Assembly (NCBI GenBank): GCA_033085395.1
Contig: JANQBS010000374.1
Coordinates: 1 to 31,907, forward strand
Direction: 5' to 3'
Source: Xanthoparmelia taractica
Taxonomy: Eukaryota > Ascomycota > Lecanoromycetes > Lecanorales > Parmeliaceae
DNA length: 31,907 bases
The translations under genes were made by a program, and so were the position numbers. The notes beneath the pieces were generated by a model. It did not search any database and had not been told where the DNA came from. It saw only the letters and a program-made list of their open reading frames with translations. Positions 22,441 through 31,907 of the stretch are shown here, one piece after another (positions within the stretch are counted from its first letter, which is position 1; every line of letters begins with the position of its first letter).

Positions 22441-23274
22441 ACGTAATTACGTATATATATAAGAATAATACGCTAACTTTAGTCTAATTAAAAGTAATAA
22501 CGAGATAACGAGATATCTTCGTTATCTCGCTAAGAAAATTTCGCTCTAACTCTATTCTATCTCGTTAAGTCCTTACTTTAAAGCGAGATAGAATTTAGTA
22601 TCTTAAACCCCGTTCTACTCCGCTCCGTTATATAGCGTAATTATATTTTATCTCGTATACGATCTACTTTCTAGTTATAAGAATATATTTACTAAGAAGA
22701 GAGAAGTAGTATTACGATCGTACTTTACTTAATATACTATACTATTAATATATACTATAGTACTATCGTCGTACTATAAACATATATCTATAATAAATAT
22801 AGACTAAGTTTTATTAGACTAGCGTCTTAATATATAGACTTCTTCTACTATATAGAGTAGATCTTTTCTTATAGATATTTACTTCTTAGATAGTTATCTT
22901 ATTTAATATATCTATATTAATTTTATATCTATATCGATTCTAATAGATAAGAGAAAGAGAGAGCGATTAAGAGAGCGTAGAATAAGAATTATAAAGAAGA
23001 ATATTAAAGAATATCGATAAGAAGATAAAGATTAAAGTACAAAGAATTACGAGTTTAATAGTAGATATTTTAATTAAGATTAGCGACGTTAAAGCTAAAA
23101 GTTATTAACGTAGCTATATAGTATAGAATATAAGTATAAGTAAATTAGTTATAGAAAGAGAATAGAGAGATCGATTAAAGCTTAAGCTATATAAGTAATA
23201 AAGAAGAGAATATTAAAGAAAAGAGATTTTCTATATACTTAAAGAGAGCGGAAATTAAGAAAGACGAGAGAAAC
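22441..23274. other. Unassigned RIP-degraded sequence
   Basis: No recognisable coding motif. A short inverted motif, cgagataacgagatatcttcg with ttatctcg at about 22500-22530, could fold as a small hairpin but has no context. The last 300 bases (22940-23270) are purine-rich on the plus strand (gaagaa, gagaga). Confidence 0.4.
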
Positions 23275-23541
23275 AGCTTACTCTTTTTTGTAAAATTCTT
23301 AGCGGGAGCTTAGTCAGCCCGGGAGGATTTTTTTTTTTTTTTAATCGAGGGTAAAAAAGTCGTAAAATCGTAGACTTTAGATATATATATAAGAATAACT
23401 ATAGCTATTCGAAGCTTATAGCTATCTACGTTAAAATTCTTATATCTAGTTTTATACTTAGTATTAGTTATATATAAAGCGTAGCGTTATTATACGTTAT
23501 ATAAGATACTTAGAATTAAGATTTTTTATTTACTTTTTTTA
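23275..23541 (+). repeat. Left arm of inverted repeat around the solo A-B unit
   Basis: Matches the reverse complement of 24377-24845. Shared landmarks in order are ttactcttttttg, gagcttag, cccgggagg, a poly-T run of about 17, tcgagggtaaaaaagtcg, gactttag, aagaataactatagctattc and acttagtattagttata. The left arm lacks a stretch of roughly 200 bases present in the right arm (about 24550-24765). The poly-T/poly-A run inside each arm suggests a retroposed sequence, but no coding part can be seen. Confidence 0.8.
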
Positions 23542-23546
23542 GATTC

Positions 23547-23969
23547 TATTACGGATATAGTGTGATAGATACCGATCTTCCGCTTCGGCGGGATCGCACG
23601 CTCTTTTGGCCTAGTAGCAGGGACCTTTCGCCTGTTCCTTAACAATTGGTAGCAACACCGGTTCGACTCCGGGTGCGGTTGGTTAGCCGAGGCAGGTCAC
23701 TCATCGCTGCACTAAGGTTTGGTGGAGGTTCATAACTTCCGTGCCTTCCTTACGCTGTACGCACCAGGCCTTTGAGTGGCTTACGGGCGCGTCGCACCCG
23801 GGGGGTTCCTATATACGAGTGCGCGTAGGCCAGCGCATGGGGGCATGCGCGCATTTTTCGAAGTGTGCAATTGTTACGAATATAGTGTGATAGGTACCGA
23901 TCTTCCGCTTCGGCGGGATCGCACGCTCTTTTGGCCTAGTAGCAGGGACCTTTCGCTTGTTCCTTAACA
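23547..23969 (+). mobile_element. TRIM-b: miniature LTR element with 98-bp LTRs
   Basis: Two 98-base direct repeats (23547-23644 and 23872-23969) bound a 227-base interior. The right copy begins TGTTACG and ends TTAACA; the left begins TATTACG. A near-perfect 5-bp duplication flanks it, GATTC (23542-23546) against GATTT (23970-23974). Two bases inside the left repeat, TGGTAGCAACACCGG at 23647 fits a TGG-type primer-binding site. Each repeat holds a C(TTCG)G tetraloop hairpin, ccgcttcggcgg (23580-23591 in the left copy). The element is GC-rich and almost free of RIP, unlike everything around it. Open frames of 63-73 codons here are chance products of that composition. No coding capacity. Confidence 0.75.
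23607..23670 (+). promoter_or_regulatory. Possible Pol III A-box and B-box in TRIM-b
   Basis: TGGCCTAGTAG at 23607-23617 fits the A-box consensus TRGYNNANNNG. GGTTCGACTCC at 23660-23670 fits the B-box consensus GGTTCGANTCC exactly. The 42-base gap is within the usual range. GATCGCAC (23592-23599) can pair with GTGCGGTT (23672-23679) around them, like an acceptor stem. The spacing between that stem and the A-box is wrong for a real tRNA. A tRNA-derived internal promoter in a miniature retroelement is possible; chance is not excluded. Confidence 0.4.
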
Positions 23970-23973
23970 GATT

Positions 23974-24372
23974 TCGAATAGTGGGACTATGGGTTAGTGT
24001 GTCTCATGATCTAGCCGCTGTTCCAGATGCATGCGCACATGCGGAGAACACGTGTCTGCAAGAGCACTATATGTATGGGCCTCACATCATTAGTTGGCTC
24101 TTCATTCGAATTCTTCTCATTCAGAGCAATCGCATTCTTTTATCTCATCCACTCACGCCTGTGTATATAGCTAGCTAGACAGTCACTCCAGGGCTATGTC
24201 GCATAGGTGTAGGGAGTTTTCTAGCGCTGAGGCACGTCCAGGGGCTCATCTAGGCCTGCAAACGACCTAGCTGAGCCTACTAACTGCAGACCTTAGCGTT
24301 AGGACGGCCCAAACAACTATCTACAGTACTACTTGGTCCCGGTGTGTATGCCTTCATGAATGAGAACACTAA
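23974..24372 (+). mobile_element. Solo A-B unit of the split-repeat retrotransposon
   Basis: A 399-base unit equal in length to the A2-spacer-B2 block of the element at 4357-9671, here in the opposite orientation. It starts at tcgaatagtggg (A outer end) and ends at gagaacactaa (B outer end). It is almost free of RIP and so shows the unmutated repeat sequence. It can be read as the split-repeat counterpart of a solo LTR, left after recombination between A1 and A2, or as a short non-autonomous derivative. The plus-strand open frame at 23957-24178 crosses from TRIM-b into this repeat and is not a gene. Confidence 0.85.
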
Positions 24373-24376
24373 CTAC

Positions 24377-24845
24377 TCGAAAAATACGTAAAAAATTATA
24401 GATATTCTCTAATATAACGTGTAATAACGCTACGCTTTATATATAACTAATACTAAGTATAGAACTAGATACGAGGATTTTAACGTAGATAACTATAAGC
24501 TTCGAATAGCTATAGTTATTCTTATATACGTACCTAAAGTCTCCGATTTTTTAAATTCTTAAAATTCTTATTTACTTTTTTTAGCCCTATTTTAAAAATT
24601 CTCGAATTTGAGCTTTAGAAATAATAACGCTATATAATCGATAATAACGTTATATACTACGTAATAAGTAGTCTTCTAAGAGTATTATATACGCTCTTTT
24701 AATTATAGCTTACTAGAAGTTTAAAATAGACGTAATTATCTTTCTATAGTAGGTTTTATAAATTTCGCGACTTTTTTACCCTCGACAAAAAAAAAAAAAA
24801 AACCTCCCGGGTCAACTAAGCTCTCGCCAAGGGTTTTGCAAAAAA
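24377..24845 (-). repeat. Right arm of inverted repeat around the solo A-B unit
   Basis: Inverted partner of 23275-23541, with an extra stretch at about 24550-24765. It holds a poly-A run of about 17 at 24786 onward, followed by cctcccggg, mirroring the left arm. The arm begins within a few bases of the B end of the solo unit, so the solo unit and TRIM-b occupy the centre of the inverted repeat. Confidence 0.8.
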
Positions 24846-25880
24846 GAGTAAAAGAGCTTTAAGAGAAGAAGATCGATATTATATAAGATCTCTCTCTTAT
24901 CGCTACTTTTTCTACTATACTAATACTTCAAGAGGTAGAATAGTTAGTTGTATAAATCTAAGTGTGAATTAGTCGCTAAACCTCTGTACTGGTATCTCAC
25001 GCCGCATTATTAAACCTTCTTCACTAAGCTCTACCCCCTATCCACACACCTCCTCTCCCCACTTATCATATTTCTCTTCTTAATCCCCGATCTCTTTCTT
25101 CACCCTTCAAAATGTTATTTACTAGCCTTAACCCCCTATTATTCGCCCATTGGCCCCTCGATTAATCTCGTTATCGTCTCGTTAACTTCTTCTCCTTCTC
25201 TCTTCTCTCTCTTCTCAACTTTAAGCGCGATCTTATATACAATAGCTTACGCTTTATTCTCGGCCTCGACGACTTTATAGCGCTTCTACGCAAAATAAGT
25301 GATAATTATAAAGCGCGATTAATCGTTAAAGAAGAAGCGGTCGACGAGTAATAGACGTCACTATCTTCGTATCTTCGAGCCTTATTTCTAACAACGTTAT
25401 AGCGCTTATATTCTCGTGCCGAGATCGAGAATAGCGATAATAATAATATAAAACGCCTTTGAGGCTTCGTAGTCTATTAATTAATAAGATATAGCGACGA
25501 AGAGAACTAGTGAACTAGTTTTTAAGAGCGATAAAATAAGGTTATAAGAGAGCGACTAAGAAACTACGATGGCGTATCGGGAGTCACGAAAGCGATAAAG
25601 TTACTAAAGTTTAGGTGAATTAAGAATAGAGAGAGAATAGAGAGTAACTAGAGAAAGCGAGTTTGAGATTTATTATTAGATATATACGTTAATATTAATA
25701 TTCCCTCTTAACCTTCTTCTAATACTCTATTCTATCGCGTATAAAAATATATATACGTTTTATATCCTCGCTTAACTATAGAAATTAAATATTTATACGA
25801 AAATATAGTTATTATCGCAATCTCTTTATTTAATAATTTTCTTTATTACTTAACTTAGCTTATTCTCTTTATCTAGTAAT
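24846..25880. other. Unassigned sequence with a partly RIP-spared stretch
   Basis: From about 24950 to 25150 the sequence is pyrimidine-rich on the plus strand and keeps CA and TG (for example tactggtatctcac, tatccacacacc and cattggcccc). This suggests single-copy or short-repeat DNA that escaped RIP. On both sides RIP-type composition returns. I recognise no coding motif or terminal repeat. Confidence 0.4.
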
Positions 25881-28800
25881 TATATCGTCTTCTTTATCTT
25901 TCGTACTCACTTCTTCGTTTTTCTTATTTATATCGCTTCTAGATTATAAGAGAATCTTATTTACGATAGCGATCGAAAAGTCGTTAAATAAGCTATTATT
26001 ATTCGATTAGAATATCGAGATTAAAACGAAGTTAAAAGATTTAAAGGCTTCTTAGATCTTTAACGTAGCGATTAAATCGCTACTAGATAAGCTTTTTATG
26101 ATAGTCGAAAACGATATAATATTAATAAATAAGTTAATCGTGAGAATGGGGTCGAAGTAGATATAAGTCTTCGATAAAGATAGATATAGCGTTTATAAGA
26201 TAGAAGATTAGGGGAGAGACTTGATGCGAAGAATATACTATAATTAGAGAGCTTCGTTGAGACTATTTAGCTTACTACTAATTTATGGAATTAAAATATA
26301 ATATAATCTATAATTAATCTATAATTACTAAAGACTTAATTTTAACTTCTTTCACCCCGTATTCTATTTATGCTTGATAACTCTAAGGCATTTTTCTACC
26401 GAATAATACTATCTATATTAGAAAGATTCTATTATCTAGATATACTTTCTTTAAGCTAATTCTAAATATATATATATATACAAATATATTATAGAGACTT
26501 TTTAAGTTATTATACTAGTTTTATCGTACGAAAGATATATTATTAGTTACGTAGTAAAGTTCTTTAGCGTTATCTAATTTATTAATATAATCGAGCTAAT
26601 ATAATTCGTAGTGATTACTAAGTTATTTTAGATTGTAATAAATTTCTTAAGAAAGATTTTGAATAAACTCTACGCGATAATTACTTGATTATTAATATCG
26701 GCGCTAATAATTTACTTAAAGATATCAACGTAGTTATAGTCGATTTAAGTATTCGAGTATTTAGAGAATATTTATTAGAAAAGAATAAGAGCTTTAAAAG
26801 CGATATTATATAAGATAACGATTGAGCTAAATTTTATATATGAAAACATGTTGATAATATCGCTAAAATAGTTAACCTTCTACTCGTTACCGAAATTATT
26901 TTATTCACCTATGAAAAGAAACGCGAAGCTCGCGCTTATTCGCGCTTTAATAATATTTAAGTCGATATTATAGACTTATAAATTATTATAATTTAATAGC
27001 GATTCTATATAATTAAGAATATTAAAGAAAGTGTTTATTAAGCTAAAGTTAAAAGACTATTATAAATTTATTAATTAACTACTAAAATAGATATCGATCG
27101 AGTCGAATATTCCTTATATAAGAACTTTTTTAGCTATAAGCTAGCCGTCTCTAAATAGCGCTTTATCTATTATATATTAAATAATGTTACGTAGTGTTTA
27201 TTTTTCAAAAACGTGCTTCGTTACGAATTTAATGTTTATAGATTATATCGTAAACGATATTATATTAATCGCTTTACAAATTACAAACTTAATAATAATA
27301 ATTTCGTCTTTATCTATTATTTTAGCGACGATACGAAAGTTTAAATAAGTCTAAGATAGAATTACAATATTAGATTAACTTAATATATAGAATTTAAGGG
27401 CGATATTTTTATTTGAGATTTTTTTAATAGGGCTACGAGCTTTAAGAATAATAAAAGAGTTTATTTTTATTTATTTATTTAGAATAAGCGACTTATATAA
27501 GAACGTATTATCTAAAGACGATATAGTATAGAGTATAATAGAGTATTTATTGCTCGTTTTATTTAGTATAGTCTTTAACTCTTAGATAGCTAGATCTTAT
27601 AGAATATTTTTAGCTAAATAACGAAATCTTAGTTTCGAAGTTATATCGCTAAGCGTATATAATACGTAATCTAAGTCGAAAGAATCTACTTTCGTAAATA
27701 TATTAATCGTAGCGTTATTTGAATTTAAGTTACTATTAAGCGCTGAAATATTCGACGAAGACGAGTATATCGAGATATCGTCGAGTGCTAATAAATTAAG
27801 TGTATTCGAATTTTTATAATAGTAATATAAATAGATTCCCGACTAATAGCTAATATTATCGATCGCGAATACGATCTATTTAACTAGGTACTCGTCTTTA
27901 TACGGCGTGCTTAATAACGACGTTATTATTTTATGTAATAGATTATTAGCGAGCTAAAATTAAGCTTAATCCGTGAAAAATTAAGTACTTTCTTAATATT
28001 AAATATAGCTTAAGTTTACTTAAAGATCTTAAAGAAATTAGCATTCTATTTTAAGATTAGATTATTTATATCTATTAGAATCTTTATAATAATAGAATTT
28101 AAAACCGCTATTATATAAATATAACTATTTATCGCCTAAGTTATATTTATTAGTAATCTATTAATCGAGATAATCGATTTTATTGTAGAAGTAAGACGTG
28201 AAGAAAGAGACGAGATTAAATAATACGCTCGTAGTGATGCAAAATAAAGTAGATTCGAATTACACTATCGCTTATTAGTTATAGCTATTAGATAATAGAG
28301 CATTATAAACGTATTACATTAATCGTTATTAGAGTTACTAGCCGTGTGTTTATAGTATAGAGATATATAACTCGTTTAGCACGAAGTCTCGTCTGCTAGA
28401 TTTATTGTAATAATAATTACTTCGATCTCGTTCTTAGTGCATTTATTCTTATTTAATATTTCGCAAAATTTAGAATTATCTTTTTATTTATATTTTAGAG
28501 TCGACTTAATTAAATAGCAATAATAATAACTCTTATCTTTATCGTATTCGTTGAATATATTAATATATTCGCTAACTTTATCGCTAGATTCTATAGCGAA
28601 TTGAAATCCTAATAGATAATCTATATCGTAGATATCTTAGACGCATTATTTAATTAATTGCTTTAGTTAATTAAATAGAAATATCTATAATTATAGTAAT
28701 CTTTCTATAGCGTTATTAAGAGTCTTAATATTAATATTTAATATATTATCGATAGAGATTACTTAAATCTATATTAAGTTAATAGCATTTCTTAAGAATC

Positions 28801-30081
28801 TTAAGCTATTTATTATAACGTCACCTAGATATTTAGAATTAATATAATTTATCTTCTACTTTAACGTCGTCGAATTATTGTAAAAAAACTCACTAATTAA
28901 TATTTTTAGATATTAAGTATTAGTCTTCGTAGATTATTAATTAGCGAACTTATTCGTAATTATATCACGTAATAATTACGACTTCGATAATATTATTCTC
29001 TATTACTATTGCGTTAGCAGCGATAATATCTTAAATCTTTAAATATATAAGCGTTTTAATAGAAGTAGAGTATAATTCTAAACTTTCTTTAGCGCTAAAG
29101 AGATATTTAGCGATTTTATACGATAAATTATAAAGCGTAAAGCTACGATCGTAAAAGTCGATACTTATCGAAATCTTCTTAAGATTAATATTATTTCTCC
29201 ATAAAAGATTTATAATCTAATCGATTTTCATGAGATTCGTGTGTGCTATCTTATATTAGTTATTAGTTATATCGAGATAAGTACTACGATGCGAGTTTAC
29301 GAAGATCGTAGTAGATAGTTTTATATTATTTACAAAAGCGCTAATATAAGAATCGATGAAATTCCTGAAATTAACTCGTTAGTTATTATCCGCGCAGCTA
29401 ATCAAATTAAGACTTGTTAAGTTTTATATAAATTATATATTATAACGTTAAATTAATCTACGATAGACTTAATAGACTTAATATCAAAGTTTTACATATA
29501 TTAATAAGATAACAATAACGTTATTATAAGATTATAGTTATAATTACTCGAGTCGAGCGTATTCTTTAGATTTTTTAGAAAAAAAATATAATTTACGAAA
29601 TTAATAGTATTATTAGATCGTTTTAATATAATAGAGTACTCATAATTAATATTAACTTCGTTAAAATTATAAGTAAATATAAAGTTTATAAAGAAGTTAA
29701 AGAATTTTAATTACGTATTAATCGAGTCTACGAGCGTTAAGAAGATAACGATCGTCGATTAATCTAGGTTATTTATAAATTAATTATCGATAGAAATCTA
29801 TAGAAGCGATTAATAGATCAATTAGTAAGATTATTAATCGCAAATTACGCTATAATTATATTTCTAAGCTCGAATTTAACTACTTTAATATAATAAAGCG
29901 TAAATATAACGAAATATCGAGATTTATTATTAACGCGATTTTAAAGCTTAAAGAATTTATAAAAGCGAGAGCGTAATTAAGATACGTGTATACTAAATTT
30001 AGAAGATTTTTAAGAAATTCTTTGAAAGCGTAAATTAGAATTTATTAGTAGTAAATCACGATTAGCACGTATAATTACGAT
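25881..30081 (+). pseudogene. Unidentified RIP-degraded region, possible decayed coding
   Basis: About 4.2 kb of AT-rich RIPed sequence without a recognised domain. In the plus register with codons starting at positions divisible by 3, 26871 to about 28090 can be read with breaks that are nearly all TAA/TAG, plus a few TGA. These are the stops RIP makes from CAA, CAG, TGG and CGA. The product would be rich in Tyr, Arg and Asn (for example FTYEKKREARAYSRFNNI). This could be a transposon protein or a duplicated host gene, but AT-rich noise can look similar and I assign no function. A MITE interrupts the sequence at 30082. Confidence 0.25.
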
Positions 30082-30357
30082 TACGGGTCGGAAAGGTGTG
30101 GTATCTGTTGAACATAGTCGTTTTCAACTTTTTTTCAAGTTTTTTTAAAAAATTATATCTTTTTAATCTATTTATAGAATTTTATAATTACATAAGCGTT
30201 CGCTTAAGCTTTTTACGTATTTTTAGAATATAAAAAAATATTACGTAATATATTTATTAAAAACCCAATGGGAGTATGGGATATTTCATACCTTTCGGTA
30301 TGATATTCGAAAAACTAGTCCCATACCATTAAATATACCACACCTTTCCGACTCGTA
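30082..30357. mobile_element. MITE of the hAT-like family, 276 bp
   Basis: The termini are near-perfect inverted repeats: tacgggtcggaaaggtgtgg on the left and the complement of tacgagtcggaaaggtgtgg on the right, with the match continuing for several bases. A perfect 8-bp target duplication ATTACGAT flanks it (30074-30081 and 30358-30365). The termini are those of the 1311-bp element with one change (GTGTGG for GTCTGG), so the same transposase could have moved both. The interior has no coding capacity. It keeps some CA/TG (gttgaacatag, ttttcaac) and is little RIPed, which with the perfect duplication suggests the youngest insertion in the window. Confidence 0.92.
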
Positions 30358-30365
30358 ATTACGAT

Positions 30366-31079
30366 AAGCTCTTATACTAAATTAGTCTTCGTAGTATTCT
30401 ATTACTCGCTAACTTATTAAATTTTCTAAGTATAAAGACGAAGCTACTTTCTTATCGTTATAGAAATTCTACGTGATGCTATAAAATTTATACTAGCTAA
30501 TTAAATATAAGAATACGAAACTTCTCGTAACGACTTAATATTCGAGAACTTATCTATAGTAAACGTTGAGCGGATATAATTTCTTCGACGATTATTAACT
30601 ACCTCAACTCGAATCGCAATCGCTTTTAATATCGTAAGTAAACTAATATACGTCGGCTTCGCAGAACTTTAATTTAAGTTCTATTAAGCGCTTTTAAACT
30701 TATTATTAAATTAAGCTATAAAATATTAACTTATCGTAAACGTCTATTTTGAAATAATATTCGATTTTATAAGATATGCTTATAGAACTTATAGAGAAAG
30801 TTAGCTAAATATCTCGTTTTATTAAATCGATTATATATTAAGAGTAAAGATTAAAAAAAGAATCGTTTATAAGGGTTATCGCTATAATATAAAGAAAGAT
30901 ATTAAAGATTAGTAATAGAAAAGAAAGAAGCGCTATTTTAACGCTTTTATTTATAAATACGTTTAAGAAATTAATTTAAGAATAGTGTAAAATTATATAA
31001 AGCGAAAGTAGGTTAGTAGGAAATATCTATAGACGAGAATTTAGAAAATTGATAAAGGGGTTTTATAAGAGCATTAGAT
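30366..31079 (+). pseudogene. Unidentified RIP-degraded reading frame
   Basis: Continuation of the sequence interrupted by the MITE. One plus frame reads most of the way with breaks that are TAA/TAG where Gln or Trp would stand (for example RNDLIFENLSIVNVERI and TSTRIAIAFNIVSKLIYVGFAEL). I do not recognise the product. It may belong with the preceding region. Confidence 0.25.
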
Positions 31080-31319
31080 TGAGAAGAGGAGCGAGTAGGG
31101 GGTAGTAGAATAGAGGATGTCCGGGATAAGGCATGCTCTGATCCTCGAGTGCTCTCACGGATGAAAAGGCACCCCTGAGGCAAGGCTGTAATGTTGCATC
31201 GCGGTTGATTTCTATTTTCCTGCAGCTGATGCTGATTAAATACATGTGACCCGCACCAGCGTCGTGACGGCTCCTTTATTCTCCGCATCGTAAAGTGTTC
31301 TACGGATAGGAGCAATAAG
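31080..31319. other. RIP-free island of normal composition
   Basis: About 240 bases with ordinary GC and abundant CA/TG (for example atgctctgatcctc, gcagctgatgctg and cccgcaccagcg), abrupt against RIPed DNA on the left and the hAT-like terminus on the right. An open frame of 117 codons on the minus strand crosses the island but begins inside the neighbouring TIR and runs into RIPed sequence. It resembles nothing I know, so I do not call a gene. It may be single-copy DNA or a fragment of a low-copy repeat. Confidence 0.5.
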
Positions 31320-31907
31320 TACGGGCCGGAAAGGTCTGGTATATTTAGTGGGATATCCCATATCATATCGTATCATATTATATCATAAGATAGTATTATA
31401 AGGGGATTATATTAGATCACTTATAAAGATATAAGATAAGAAATTACTAATATTATAAAATAATCTGAGAAATTTCTAATATATATAGAGATATTTTATA
31501 ATGTAGATTATTTTTTATATTAGATAACGAATAAGATAAGAAAATTTTAGATTAGTATATAAGTTAGAGCGAAATTAGCTTAAGTAATTATTAAACTTCG
31601 ATACTTAATAAATAATATTAAGATAAACTTTCTTTTAATTTAATCTCGCTAAGTAAATATAATTATTCTAATAAATAATAATTAGAATAATAATTATAAT
31701 ACATTATTTTCTTAAATTGTAATCTATGTAAGATCGCTAAGTCGATCTCTTCTTTAATCACTTATAGAATAATTTTAAATTATCTTTTTTACTCTTTTCG
31801 TAGGTCTTTAATCTATAAAGATTAATTTTTTATTACTTTACGTTCGCTTCTCTTCTCTCAACTAAAGAATAATTAATAAATAGAATTTCAATAAAAAAGA
31901 ATTAATT
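31320..31907. mobile_element. hAT-like element, third copy, cut by window edge
   Basis: It opens with tacgggccggaaaggtctgg at 31320. The whole 588 bases are the reverse complement of about 15430-16026, including the gatatccc/catatc microsatellite, the taatatatatagagatatttta block and the ctaagtcgatctcttctt block. The expected left target duplication is gcaataag (31312-31319); its partner is outside the window. It is RIPed throughout, although it directly abuts the RIP-free island. Confidence 0.88.

Noticed and set aside
23592..23679. tRNA gene suggested by A-box, B-box and an acceptor-like pairing
   Set aside because: The T-arm and flanking stem look right, but the A-box lies about 8 bases too far from the stem. 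The D-arm does not form, and the 9-base anticodon-like loop and long variable part are not those of a tRNA. Kept only as a possible Pol III promoter in TRIM-b.
23776..24178. 63- and 73-codon open frames on the plus strand
   Set aside because: They span the TRIM-b interior, its LTR and the solo A-B repeat, which are non-coding in their other copies.
31013..31366. 117-codon open frame on the minus strand
   Set aside because: It starts inside the TIR of the neighbouring hAT-like copy, crosses the island and ends in RIPed DNA. It resembles no family I know, so the openness is probably due to the island's composition.

Overview
The window looks like a dead, transposon-packed, AT-rich block from a filamentous ascomycete (Pezizomycotina). 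The main evidence is dinucleotide bias. Over most of the sequence CA and TG are nearly absent and TA is in excess, while CG stays common. By hand count, bases 1-300 hold 2 CA and 1 TG. The spared 60 bases at 24001-24060 hold 7 of each. Loss of CpA/TpG to TpA without loss of CpG is the signature of repeat-induced point mutation (RIP), not of simple CpG methylation decay. I found no intact host gene, no rRNA and no credible tRNA gene. The species cannot be fixed from this sequence.

Layout, left to right. (1) 1-3002 is the end of a DNA element whose terminal inverted repeat (TIR) closes at 3002. (2) 3003-4356 is unassigned decayed sequence. (3) 4357-9671 is a minus-strand tyrosine-recombinase-type retrotransposon with Ngaro-like split direct repeats (A1 - coding - B1 A2 - B2) and a recognisable DIRS-like reverse transcriptase. 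A miniature LTR element (TRIM-a, 4442-5123) sits inside its B2 repeat. (4) 9672 to about 16650 is a plus-strand Ty3/gypsy element (gypsy-A) with reverse transcriptase, RNase H, integrase and chromodomain. It is interrupted by a second TRIM copy (11473-12145) and by a 1311-bp hAT-like element (14716-16026). (5) About 17400-20950 is a second plus-strand Ty3/gypsy chromovirus pol (gypsy-B), in one unbroken reading register but riddled with RIP stops. (6) 20950-23270 is decayed sequence with an inverted pair (21181-21408 and 22152-22385). (7) 23275-24845 is an inverted repeat whose centre holds a 98-bp-LTR miniature element (23547-23969) and a solo A-B unit of the split-repeat retrotransposon (23974-24372). 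(8) 24846-31319 is mostly unassigned decayed sequence with a 276-bp MITE (30082-30357) and a short RIP-free island (31080-31319). (9) 31320-31907 is another copy of the hAT-like element, cut by the window edge.

No genes work together here as a pathway. The story is layered insertion followed by RIP. Target-site duplications (GATCT, GTTTC, ATYCTTAG, ATTACGAT) give the order: gypsy-A and the split-repeat retrotransposon are older than the TRIM and hAT-like insertions inside them. RIP is mosaic. The same end of both TRIM copies, one A repeat, the solo A-B unit, the MITE and two short islands have largely escaped it.
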